A DNA stretch of 64,000 nucleotides from Amycolatopsis sp. MtRt-6 (GTDB lineage: Bacteria; Actinomycetota; Actinomycetes; Mycobacteriales; Pseudonocardiaceae): assembly GCF_017308975.1 (NCBI RefSeq), contig NZ_JADWPD010000031.1, positions 24,645 to 88,644 on the forward strand, in the 5' to 3' direction. How positions within the stretch are numbered: the first letter of the stretch is position 1; every line of letters starts with the position of its first letter. Below the pieces are notes generated by a model. That model saw only the letters and a program-made list of their open reading frames with translations, made no database searches and was not told where the DNA came from. This document shows, piece by piece, positions 16,801-23,631 of the stretch. Position numbers and translations under genes: made by a program.

Positions 16801-19674
16801 CGGGCGCTGGGCCGCCCCGCGCTGGAGGGCATGCCGAACTTCGCGACGGTGTGCCTCGGCGACCTCGCCGAGATGATCGACGAGCTCGCGCAGACGGCCA
16901 AGCCGGCCGACACCGCCGCCGGTGAGGCCCCCGGCGTGGGTCCGTGGGTCCGGCCGTTCGCGGTCGAGTACGTGCCCGCGCCGCGGCCCGCCGCGGACCT
17001 CACCGTGGGGGCGGGGAACGCCGAGTGGCAGGTCTTCGCGACGCCGCGGCACCCGCTGGCCGAACCGCTGAAGGCCGCGCTCGCGCGGTCCGGCGCCGGG
17101 GACGGCGTGCTGCTCTGCCTGCCGGCGGACTGCGACGCCAGCCACGTCGGCCTGTTCCTCGAAGCCGGCCGCGCGGTCATGGCCGCCCCCAACGGCACGC
17201 GGTTCGTGGTCGTCCACCACGGCTACGGGGCGGCCGGCCTGGCCAGGACCCTGCGCCTGGAGGACCCGTCGGCGAAGACGACGATCATCGACCTCGCCGA
17301 CCCGGAGCCGTCCACTGTGGACGCGATCAAGGCGGCCGTGACCACGGTGGTGGCCGAGGTCGCCGCGACCACGGACTTCACCGAAGCGCGCTACGGCGCC
17401 GACGGCGGGCGCACGGTGCCGCGGCTGTCCGCGCTGCCCGCCCCGAAGCCCGGCCCGATCCGCGACTCGCTGGACGCGACCGACGTCCTGCTCGTCACCG
17501 GTGGTGGCAAGGGCATCACGGCGGAGAGCGCGCTGGCGCTCGCCAAGGATTCCGGGGCGCGGCTGGCCCTGCTCGGGCGCAGCGACCCGGAGTCCGACAG
17601 CGAACTGGCGGAGAACCTCGACCGCATGCAGGCGGTGGGCATCCGCTACCGCTATGAGCGCGCCGACGTCACCAGCGCCCCGCAGGTGGCCGCGGCGGTC
17701 GCCCGGATGGAGGCCGAACTCGGTCCGGTCACCGCGATCCTGCACGGCGCGGGCCGCAACGAGCCGGCTGCCCTCTTCAGCTTGACCGAGGACAGCTTCC
17801 GCAAGACCCTCGCCCCGAAGATCGGCGGCCTGAACGCGGTGCTCGCCGCGGTCGACCAGGACCGGATCAAGCTCCTGGTCACCTTCGGCAGCATCATCGG
17901 CCGGGCCGGCCTGCGCGGGGAAGCGCACTACGCCACGGCGAACGACTGGATGACCGAGCTGACCCTGCGCTTCGGCCAGGAACACCCGAAGGCCCGGGCG
18001 ATCGCGCTGGAGTGGTCGGTCTGGTCGGGCACCGGCATGGGCGAGAAGCTCGGCGTGGTCAGCGCCCTGATGCGCGACGGCATCACGCCGATCCCGACCG
18101 AGGAGGGCATCGCCGTCCTCCGCCGGGTGCTGGCCGACCCGGCCGCGCCGCCGGTGCTGGTGGTCTGCGGCCGCACGGCGGGCCTGCCCACGCTGCCGAT
18201 CCGGAAGCGGGAGCTGCCGCTGACCCGGTTCGTCGACCGCGCGATCGTGCACTACCCGGGCGTCGAGCTGATCACCGAGGCGGACCTGTCCGACGGGGCC
18301 GACCCGTACCTGACCGACCACCTGCTCGACGGGCAGCTGCTGTTCCCGGCGGTGCTCGGCATGGAGGCGATGACGCAGGCCGCGGCGGCGACGCTGGACC
18401 GCACCGGCACCCCGGTGCTCTCCGACGTCGAGTTCCTCCGGCCGATCATCGTCTCGCCCGGCGGGTCGACCACGGTCCGGCTGGCCACGCTGGCCCGCGA
18501 CGCCGACACCGTGGACGTCGTCATCCGCAGTGACGAGACCGGCTTCAGCGCGGACCACTTCCGGGCGCGGCTGAGCTTCGCACGGCCGGCCGAGCTGGGG
18601 GAGAAGGCCGCCCGCGACGTCGCGCTGCCGCCGGTCCCGGTGGAGCCGATCAGCGAGCTGTACGGCTCGGTCCTGTTCCAGGGCAAACGGTTCCAGCGCG
18701 TCCTCGGGTACCGGCGGGCGAGCGCCCGGCACGCGGTCGCCGAGATCGCGACCAGCGCGGACTTCTCGTGGTTCGCGCCCTTCCTGCCCCAGGAGCGGCT
18801 GCTGGCCGACCCCGGCACGCGGGACGCGATGATGCACGCGATCCAGTGCTGCGTCCCCGACGCGACGCTGCTGCCGCAGGGCATCGAGAAGCTGTACCTG
18901 GCCGAACCGGGGCGTCAGCACGACGAATACGTCCTCCTGGACGCGAAGGAACGCTTCCAGGACGGCGACAGCTACGTCTACGACCTGAACGTGCGCAACC
19001 CCGACGGGACGCTGGTCGAGCGCTGGGAAGGCCTGAAGCTGCGCGCGGTCCGCAAGCGCGACGGCGCCGGGCCGTGGGTCCCCTCGATGCTGGGGTCCTA
19101 TCTGGAGCGTTCCTGTGAGCGGCTGCTCGGCGGGACGCGGTCGGTGGTGCTCGAGCCGGACCCGGCCGGGCGCCCGGCCGAGGGCACCGCCGAGCGGAGG
19201 GCGCAGACGGCGCTCGCCGCGGGCCGGGCGCTCGACCGGCCGGTCGAGATCCGGTACCGCCCCGACGGCAAGCCGGAGTGCGACGGCGGGGTCCACATCA
19301 CCGCGTCGCACACCGCACAGCTGACCCTCGCGGTCGCCGGCACCAGCCCGGTGGCGTGCGACATCGAGACGGCGATCGAACGCAGCGAGGAGGACTGGAC
19401 CGGCCTGCTCGGCGAAGAGCTCATCGCCCTCGGCCGGCTGCTGGCCGCGGACACCGGCGAGCCGGTCAGCGTGGCCAACACCCGGGTGTGGAGCGCGCTG
19501 GAGTGCGTGCGCAAGACCGGGTCGATGACCCAGGCGCTGACCGTGCGCCAGGTCGACGCCGACGGGTGGGCGCTGCTGGCCTCCGGCAACGCCCGGATCG
19601 CCACCTGGTCGACCACCGTCAACGACCGGACCGCCCCGATCGTCTTCGCCGTGCTCCAGGCAGAGGGGAACTGA
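13846..19674 (+). CDS. pksE: Iterative enediyne polyketide synthase (KS-AT-ACP-KR-DH-PPTase)
   Basis: A 1942-aa enzyme, the normal length and order for PksE. KS: Cys213 in DGACSSS, His346 in EGHGTG, His386 in NIGHTKAA. AT: Ser656 in GHSLGEL (about residues 560-870). ACP: phosphopantetheine Ser974 in DDLHLSSITVGQ, after an Ala/Glu-rich linker. KR: nucleotide loop TGGGKGITA near 1216 and Tyr1362 in HYATAND. DH: His1492 in TDHLLDG. The C-terminal PPTase has the metal residues D1839 and E1841 (ACDIETAIE), so the enzyme modifies its own ACP. There is no ER and no C-terminal TE domain, as expected. It makes the linear polyene from malonyl-CoA units. The open frame extends upstream, but ATG 13846 gives the family N-terminus MSVERISIVGIGLRYPD. 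The thioesterase gene starts one base after its stop. Confidence 0.97.
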   Translation: MSVERISIVGIGLRYPDASSPEELWENVLAGRQAFRRLPDERMNRADYYSPDPKAPDRFYSQKAAVLRGYEFDRVAHKVAGSTFRATDTTHWLALEVAAEALADAGFGDGEGTPKLSTGVVIGNSLTGEFSRANIMRLRWPYVRRTVAAALTARGWEDEDTANFLRELEVQYKEPFPEINEDSLAGGLANTIAGRVCNYFDFAGGGYTVDGACSSSLLSVVTAANALVQGDLDLAIAGGVDLSIDPFEVIGFAKTGALAKREMKVYDADSNGFWPGEGSGMLVLMRESDALEQGKRIYASIGGWGVSSDGKGGITRPKASGHRLALKRAYDRAGYGVETVSYFEGHGTGTALGDETEIEALSTARRDADPLAKQAALSTIKGNIGHTKAAAGVAGLIKASLAVYHQVIPPATGHYAPHESLTGSSARMYVPREATLWPEDQPVRAGVSAMGFGGINSHVTVTEAPTATRRREVDERARSLVAGRQDAELLLFDADDLATLRGNIAAVLETVPKLSFAELTDLAGTLAKDLSGKPVRAAVVAANPEHAERKLTKLLEQLDSGDSVFDSADGIFASSRGSAPKIGYLFPGQGSGRGGDGALRRRFAVADEIHRAAALPTTGDHVATEVAQPRIVTGSLAALRVLRSFGIEAATATGHSLGELTALHWGGALDERALLKLATIRGKVMATTVGDGTGAMASIAASPGRVEELGLGDDVVIAGYNAPEQTVISGPAGAIDRIVARAKAQGVTATRVKVSHAFHSPAVEPAANAMTERLAEFGFARLERPVVSTVSGDMLHAAEDLPGLLRDQIVLPVRFREAAAKVAERSDLVVEVGPGRVLTGLFEEIAPETPVLAIDTDNASLQALLRVVGAAFALGAHLSVDALFEGRIVRALPADGQFTFLASPCEAGASIDSELAAELAAEKAEAAAAEAEESGGDAGSTLDLLCRFAAERVELPLEAVTADTHPLDDLHLSSITVGQLVNDVTRALGRPALEGMPNFATVCLGDLAEMIDELAQTAKPADTAAGEAPGVGPWVRPFAVEYVPAPRPAADLTVGAGNAEWQVFATPRHPLAEPLKAALARSGAGDGVLLCLPADCDASHVGLFLEAGRAVMAAPNGTRFVVVHHGYGAAGLARTLRLEDPSAKTTIIDLADPEPSTVDAIKAAVTTVVAEVAATTDFTEARYGADGGRTVPRLSALPAPKPGPIRDSLDATDVLLVTGGGKGITAESALALAKDSGARLALLGRSDPESDSELAENLDRMQAVGIRYRYERADVTSAPQVAAAVARMEAELGPVTAILHGAGRNEPAALFSLTEDSFRKTLAPKIGGLNAVLAAVDQDRIKLLVTFGSIIGRAGLRGEAHYATANDWMTELTLRFGQEHPKARAIALEWSVWSGTGMGEKLGVVSALMRDGITPIPTEEGIAVLRRVLADPAAPPVLVVCGRTAGLPTLPIRKRELPLTRFVDRAIVHYPGVELITEADLSDGADPYLTDHLLDGQLLFPAVLGMEAMTQAAAATLDRTGTPVLSDVEFLRPIIVSPGGSTTVRLATLARDADTVDVVIRSDETGFSADHFRARLSFARPAELGEKAARDVALPPVPVEPISELYGSVLFQGKRFQRVLGYRRASARHAVAEIATSADFSWFAPFLPQERLLADPGTRDAMMHAIQCCVPDATLLPQGIEKLYLAEPGRQHDEYVLLDAKERFQDGDSYVYDLNVRNPDGTLVERWEGLKLRAVRKRDGAGPWVPSMLGSYLERSCERLLGGTRSVVLEPDPAGRPAEGTAERRAQTALAAGRALDRPVEIRYRPDGKPECDGGVHITASHTAQLTLAVAGTSPVACDIETAIERSEEDWTGLLGEELIALGRLLAADTGEPVSVANTRVWSALECVRKTGSMTQALTVRQVDADGWALLASGNARIATWSTTVNDRTAPIVFAVLQAEGN

Positions 19675-19675
19675 G

Positions 19676-20128
19676 ATGTCCGACTACTACGAGATCCGCC
19701 ACACGGTCGGCTTCGAAGAGACCAACCTGGTGGGCAACGTCTACTACGTGAACTACGTGCGCTGGCAGGGCCGGTGCCGCGAGATGTTCCTGAAGGAAAA
19801 GGCGCCGGCGGTGCTCGAAGAGGTCCGCCACGACCTCAAGCTGTTCACCCTCAAGGTGGAGTGCGAGTTCTTCGCCGAGATCACCGCGTTCGACGAGCTG
19901 TCCATCCGGATGCGGCTGGAGGAACTCACCTCGACGCAGGTGCAGTTCGCCTTCGACTACGTCCACCTCACCACCGGCGGCGAGGAGCGGCTCGTGGCGC
20001 GGGGTCGGCAGCGGATCGCCTGCATGCGCGGGCCGAACACGGCCACTGTGCCGTCCCGGGTCCCCGAGCAGCTGCGCGAAGCGCTGGCGCCCTACGCGAC
20101 GGCCGCGGTCAACGGCAAGGGAGTCTGA
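19676..20128 (+). CDS. Enediyne hotdog thioesterase (E10/TEBC)
   Basis: A 150-aa single-domain hotdog protein (TVGFEETNLVGNVYYVNYVR, then RCREMFL, and a closing LVARGRQRIACM). This is the E10 thioesterase that releases the polyene from the PKS ACP. Usual 4HBT enzymes have a catalytic Asp in DxxGHVN; here the place is taken by ETNLVGNVYY, which is characteristic of the E10 group. The start lies one base after the PKS stop, so the two are expressed together. Confidence 0.94.
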   Translation: MSDYYEIRHTVGFEETNLVGNVYYVNYVRWQGRCREMFLKEKAPAVLEEVRHDLKLFTLKVECEFFAEITAFDELSIRMRLEELTSTQVQFAFDYVHLTTGGEERLVARGRQRIACMRGPNTATVPSRVPEQLREALAPYATAAVNGKGV

Positions 20129-20129
20129 C

Positions 20130-20705
20130 GTGGGCTACGACGCAGAGCCTTCCGAGGGGGCTCCCGTGCTCAAACGGCTGCGGACGACACGCGCCCGCAG
20201 TGGCCTCTCCGTCCAGCCGGGCCTGCGGCAGGTGATGGCCCAGTTCGCGACCGGGGTGACGGTGCTGACGGCGGGCGGGGAGGACGCGCACGGCATGACC
20301 GCCAACGCGTTCTCGTCGGTGTCGCTGGAACCGCCGATGGTGCTGTGCTGCGTGTCCAAGGCGGCCCGGATGCACACCGCGATCGTCACCGCGGGCTCGT
20401 TCGGGGTCAACATCCTCGCGGCCGAGCAGCAGGAGCTGTCGAAGTACTTCGCCGATTGGCGCCGTCCCGACGGGATCGCCCAGTTCGACGCGGTCGGCTA
20501 CACGGCGGGCGACCTGACCGGCGCACCGCTGCTCACCGGCGCGCTGGCGTGGCTGGAATGCGAGCTCGCCCAGGTGGTGTCGGGTGGTGACCACTCGATC
20601 TTCCTCGGCCGGGTGGTCGCCACCAGCCGCGGCGAAGGCGACCACGCGCTCGTGTTCTACGGCGGCGGCTACCACCGGATCGACGGGCGGGCCCGCGCGG
20701 CCTGA
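20130..20705 (+). CDS. Flavin reductase (E6-like)
   Basis: A 191-aa protein of the NAD(P)H:flavin oxidoreductase FMN-binding split-barrel family: QFATGVTVLTA, DAHGMTANAFSSVSLEPPMVLCCV, SFGVNILAAEQQELSKYFA and GDHSIFLGRVVA are the standard blocks. It would supply reduced FAD or FMN to a two-component monooxygenase. In enediyne clusters this protein is the E6 type. Its partner monooxygenase is not evident; the FAD protein at 23632 looks like a class B enzyme that reduces its own flavin. GTG 20130 follows AAGGGAG, one base after the E10 stop. Confidence 0.87.
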   Translation: MGYDAEPSEGAPVLKRLRTTRARSGLSVQPGLRQVMAQFATGVTVLTAGGEDAHGMTANAFSSVSLEPPMVLCCVSKAARMHTAIVTAGSFGVNILAAEQQELSKYFADWRRPDGIAQFDAVGYTAGDLTGAPLLTGALAWLECELAQVVSGGDHSIFLGRVVATSRGEGDHALVFYGGGYHRIDGRARAA

Positions 20706-20719
20706 GGGAGGCGAACGTC

Positions 20720-21778
20720 ATGCTGATCGCGGTCACCGGCGGCACCGGCTTCCTCGGGACCCACACGGTCGCGGCCCTGCTGCGGCGCGGGCACCGGGTG
20801 CGGCTGCTCGCCCGCGACCCCGGCTGGACCGTGCCGTCCACTGTGGACGTCGTGACCGGCGACGTCACGGACCCCGCTGCCGTCGCCCGGCTGGTCGACG
20901 GTGCGGACGCGCTGCTGCACGCGGCGGGCGTCTACACCTTCGACAGCAGGCGCCGGGCCGAGCTGTGGCGGGTGAACGCGGGCGGCACCGAAGTCGTGCT
21001 CGCCGCCGCACGCCGGGCGGGCACCGGGCGGATCGTGCACGTCTCCACCGTCGGGGCGCTGTACCCGGCGGCCGGGCCGGCGATCGGGGCGGCGAGCCCG
21101 GTCGGCACCCCGCGGGAGGCCTACCTCGCCTCGAAGGCCGAGGCCGAGCGGATCGCCCGCGCGCACCGCGCCGACGGCGTCCCGGTCACCGTCACCCACC
21201 CGCCGGCGCTGCTCGGACCGCACGACCCGCACCTGGGCGACCAGAACGCGCGGCTGCGGGACCTGCTGCGCGGGCTGATGCCGATCTGGCCGTCGGGCGG
21301 GCTGCCGATCGGCGACGTCCGCGACTCGGCGGAACTGCACGCGCGGCTGTTCGACGGCGTGCCCGGCGACGGGTACTTCGGGCCGGGCCACTTCCTGACC
21401 ACCCGCGAGTACCTCGCCGTGGTCCGGGCCGCGACCGGGCGGCGCCTGCCGGCGGCGTTCCTCCCGGCGCGGGCGATGTTCCCGGTCGGCCGGGGTGCCG
21501 ACCTGCTGCAGCGCTGCTGGCCGTGGCACATCCCGGCCGAGTACGGCGCGCTCTACGTCTGCGCCTCCGCCGCGCCCGTCGCCGCGGACGCACCCGGGGC
21601 CGGCGTCCCGGCGCGGCCGGTGGCCCGCACCGTGCGCGACACGGTCGCCTGGTTGCACGCGACCGGACGCCTCACCGACCGGCAGGCCGGCGCGGCCGCC
21701 CTGCCCACTGTGCCCATGACGACGACAGCGGTCCCGGCCGAGCCGGGACCGTCCCGACCGAGGAGGGTCCTGCCATGA
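20720..21778 (+). CDS. NAD(P)-dependent extended SDR (epimerase/reductase-like)
   Basis: A 352-aa protein with the nucleotide motif TGGTGFLGTHT at residues ~6-16 and the extended-SDR core (VSTVGALYP, then Tyr-x3-Lys as YLASK at ~134-138). It resembles dihydroflavonol reductase/nucleoside-diphosphate-sugar epimerase members, so a ketone or sugar may be the substrate. The last ~40 residues (PMTTTAVPAEPGPSRPRRVLP) are disordered and Pro-rich. ATG 20720 follows GAGGGAGG. It ends by ATGA overlap with a 61-residue peptide gene. A tailoring reductase of the enediyne pathway is the simplest reading. Confidence 0.83.
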   Translation: MLIAVTGGTGFLGTHTVAALLRRGHRVRLLARDPGWTVPSTVDVVTGDVTDPAAVARLVDGADALLHAAGVYTFDSRRRAELWRVNAGGTEVVLAAARRAGTGRIVHVSTVGALYPAAGPAIGAASPVGTPREAYLASKAEAERIARAHRADGVPVTVTHPPALLGPHDPHLGDQNARLRDLLRGLMPIWPSGGLPIGDVRDSAELHARLFDGVPGDGYFGPGHFLTTREYLAVVRAATGRRLPAAFLPARAMFPVGRGADLLQRCWPWHIPAEYGALYVCASAAPVAADAPGAGVPARPVARTVRDTVAWLHATGRLTDRQAGAAALPTVPMTTTAVPAEPGPSRPRRVLP

Positions 21779-21960
21779 CCGCCAGCGACGCCATCGAGCC
21801 CATCCGGCCCGGCTCCGACACGGCCCCGACGGCCTTGACGGCCGTGCCGGACGGCTGGCAGGCCCGGCCGATGCCCCGGTTGGGGCGGGGCATCGTCTGG
21901 TCCGACATCGTCGCCGAGATCGAGCACGACTACGAGGTCCGGCTGCGGGATGCCGCGTGA
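21775..21960 (+). CDS. 61-aa peptide, translationally coupled to the SDR; unrecognised
   Basis: ATG 21775 overlaps the SDR stop (ATGA) and follows GAGGAGGG by six bases. The product is a Thr/Ala/Pro-rich N-terminal half followed by a conserved-looking acidic-aromatic tail (GIVWSDIVAEIEHDYEVRL). It has no signal peptide and no Cys. A perfect 10-bp stem hairpin begins five bases after the stop, so the peptide ends the main operon. I recognise no family. Coupling and the terminator argue that it is a real gene; it could be a small subunit of the SDR or a peptide substrate. Confidence 0.65.
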   Translation: MTASDAIEPIRPGSDTAPTALTAVPDGWQARPMPRLGRGIVWSDIVAEIEHDYEVRLRDAA

Positions 21961-21965
21961 GCGGA

Positions 21966-21992
21966 CCTCACCGCGCGGACGCCGCGGTGAGG
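21966..21992 (+). terminator. Hairpin terminator ending the E3-SDR operon
   Basis: A perfect 10-bp inverted repeat (CCTCACCGCG / CGCGGTGAGG) with a 7-base loop begins five bases after the stop of the 61-aa gene. There is no T tract, as is common in high-GC actinobacteria. Confidence 0.65.
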
Positions 21993-22122
21993 CACTCGCC
22001 CTCGCGCTGAACCGCTGCCGTCGAACCGCCTCGGCCACTCGACGGCCGGTATCCCGGAATGCGGCGAGACTCGTCCGATTCGTGAGCTTTCCGGGCCGGG
22101 GAGTGAGAACGGAGGAAACGCC

Positions 22123-22275
22123 ATGACAGCTCCAGCGTTGCCGGCCGGGAAGGGCCGGGCCGACGGAAAGCCGGCCGAACCGAGCGGCCGCCCGCGCGCG
22201 GACTCGCCGCGGGAACCGGCCGCGCCGGCCGAGCGGGAGTACCTGCGTGAGCACATCGTTCTCGGTTACAACTGA
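22123..22275 (+). CDS. 50-aa peptide with strong ribosome site; candidate precursor peptide
   Basis: A short frame with GGAGGAAACGCC directly before ATG 22123, the best ribosome site in this stretch. The first ~35 residues are Ala/Pro/Gly-rich and basic-acidic mixed, and the end is AEREYLREHIVLGYN, a more structured tail closing on Gly-Tyr-Asn. No Cys, no signal peptide. It stands alone between a terminator hairpin and the 101-aa gene. The leader-like body with a distinct C-terminal tail is the shape of a peptide natural-product precursor, but no known precursor family or maturase can be named, so it may equally be a small regulatory or structural peptide. Confidence 0.55.
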   Translation: MTAPALPAGKGRADGKPAEPSGRPRADSPREPAAPAEREYLREHIVLGYN

Positions 22276-22455
22276 ACGTCCGGCGGCCGGGCGGGTGCCG
22301 CGTCACGGGCGCGCGCCTGCCGGTCCGGCGCACGCACAGAGATGACGCGGTCACCGCGAGGGCGGGACACTGGAACCTCACCGGGGCCGGAGTGCGGGGC
22401 GGGACTCGCCGTGCGCGCCCGGCGCCCGGCCGAAGTTCGGTTGGGAGGCCGGTGG

Positions 22456-22761
22456 ATGGCGATGCGCCTCCAGCTCACCGCGGGAGTGCAGGTGCTCGGG
22501 GACTGGGCCGAGTCGGCGACACAGGCCGAACGGAATGTCGTCTACGAGGCATTGTTCGCTGTGGGCGACGGGTCGGCTTTCCTGGTCTACGACATTTTCG
22601 GCGACCCGCACGATCCCGGTAATTTCATGATTATGGTGAAACCGGGTCTGGCGCTGATAATAATGGTGCAGCGGGCGGAATCCGCATTCGAGATCCGTTA
22701 TGTCGGCCGTCTGCAGGACGATGTCGACGCTCCGGCCCGCCCGGGCTCGCCGGGGCAGTGA
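22456..22761 (+). CDS. Unrecognised 101-aa protein
   Basis: ATG 22456 follows GGGAGG by seven bases, giving 101 aa. The core alternates hydrophobic strands and turns (AFLVYDIFGDPHDPGNFMIM, GLALIIMVQRAESAFEIRYVG), a compact alpha/beta pattern. No family recognised, no membrane segment long enough to be certain, no Cys. Several codons in the middle are A/T-rich (ATTATG, ATAATAATG), unlike the neighbouring enzyme genes, which may point to separate acquisition. Confidence 0.6.
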   Translation: MAMRLQLTAGVQVLGDWAESATQAERNVVYEALFAVGDGSAFLVYDIFGDPHDPGNFMIMVKPGLALIIMVQRAESAFEIRYVGRLQDDVDAPARPGSPGQ

Positions 22762-23049
22762 GCACTGGCCGCGAGATGACGCTGAGGCTTACTCCGGCCA
22801 GGCTGCCGCGGCTCGGCCCCGTGACGGTTTGTGACCGGGATGGTCGGGCGACGGCCGACGGCTGAATGAGCGGCACTGCGCCGAACGGGGTAAGACGTCG
22901 CCCGGATGGCGTACCCACCCGGTGGGTGCAATGCATGCCGCGGAACGGGGTATTCCTCATCTTGACAATGTCTCTTGTGGTATGAAAACCTCGTCGTGTT
23001 CGCCGTTGCGGCCGTTATTTTCTGGGGTGAATAACGAGGAGGCTTCGTC

Positions 23050-23592
23050 ATGTCGTCGCCCGAATTGCCAGGACTCGATGTTTCCAGCCGGGTCCGCGCC
23101 CGGGACATCCAGCTGACCGGCGTGGCCGATGTCGGCCGCCGGGTACTCATGATCACCGGCGCGATCGACACCACCGATCACGACGTTTCGGTGAGTGTCA
23201 GCCTGCCGGAGCCGGGGCGCTGGCAGGTCATCAAGGCCGAGACCAACCTGACCGACCGGACGTGGGTCGCCATGCAGGCGGTGCTGGACGAGGACTCGGT
23301 GTTCATCGACGACGCCGCGCTGATGTCGCCCCAGTTCGCGAAGAGCTTCATGACGCCCGACCAGCGGCGGCTGACCTTCTACGACGGTGAGGTCCGGCCG
23401 GGCGAGGCCGTGCTCAAGACGTACTCGATGGAAACCGGCGGCAGCAAGCCGACGTACTTCTCCTCCCGGTACAGCCCGATCGCCACCGACAGCGCCGAGC
23501 AGTCCCAGCAGACGCTCGAGGAGCTGGTCACCAACGGGATGCGGCAGCGGCCGGTGGTCGAGCTGATCGTCCCGATCACGGTGATCGGCTGA
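23050..23592 (+). CDS. Unrecognised 180-aa protein
   Basis: ATG 23050 follows CGAGGAGG. The preceding 288 bases are locally A/T-rich near 22960-23040 and probably hold the promoter, so this gene may start the 23-26 kb operon. The protein has beta-rich blocks (RVLMITGAIDTTDHDVSVSVSLPEPG, FYDGEVRPGEAVLKTYSMETGG) and an amphipathic C-terminal helix (SQQTLEELVTNGMRQRP). There is no signal peptide, no Cys and no catalytic motif that I can identify. It precedes the FAD oxidoreductase by 39 bp, so a partner role is possible. Confidence 0.72.
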   Translation: MSSPELPGLDVSSRVRARDIQLTGVADVGRRVLMITGAIDTTDHDVSVSVSLPEPGRWQVIKAETNLTDRTWVAMQAVLDEDSVFIDDAALMSPQFAKSFMTPDQRRLTFYDGEVRPGEAVLKTYSMETGGSKPTYFSSRYSPIATDSAEQSQQTLEELVTNGMRQRPVVELIVPITVIG

Positions 23593-23631
23593 ACCGGCGC
23601 CCGGTCCCGGACTCGGGTGTGAGGGGAATTC

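Noticed and set aside
12679..19311. A minus-strand open frame of about 2210 codons opposite the PKS gene
   Set aside because: It is an antisense shadow created by high GC and biased third positions; it has no recognisable domain, while the plus strand carries the complete enediyne PKS.
17313..20850. Palindrome TCCACTGTGGA recurring within genes (for example near 17313 and 20837)
   Set aside because: It encodes Ser-Thr-Val-Asp in coding frames in at least two cases and is likely a codon-context effect; I could not show excess without a genome count.
22962..22986. TTGACA followed by TATGAA as a sigma-70 promoter for the 180-aa gene
   Set aside because: The spacer is only 13 bases, too short for a standard promoter; the region may hold a promoter but this pair does not show it.
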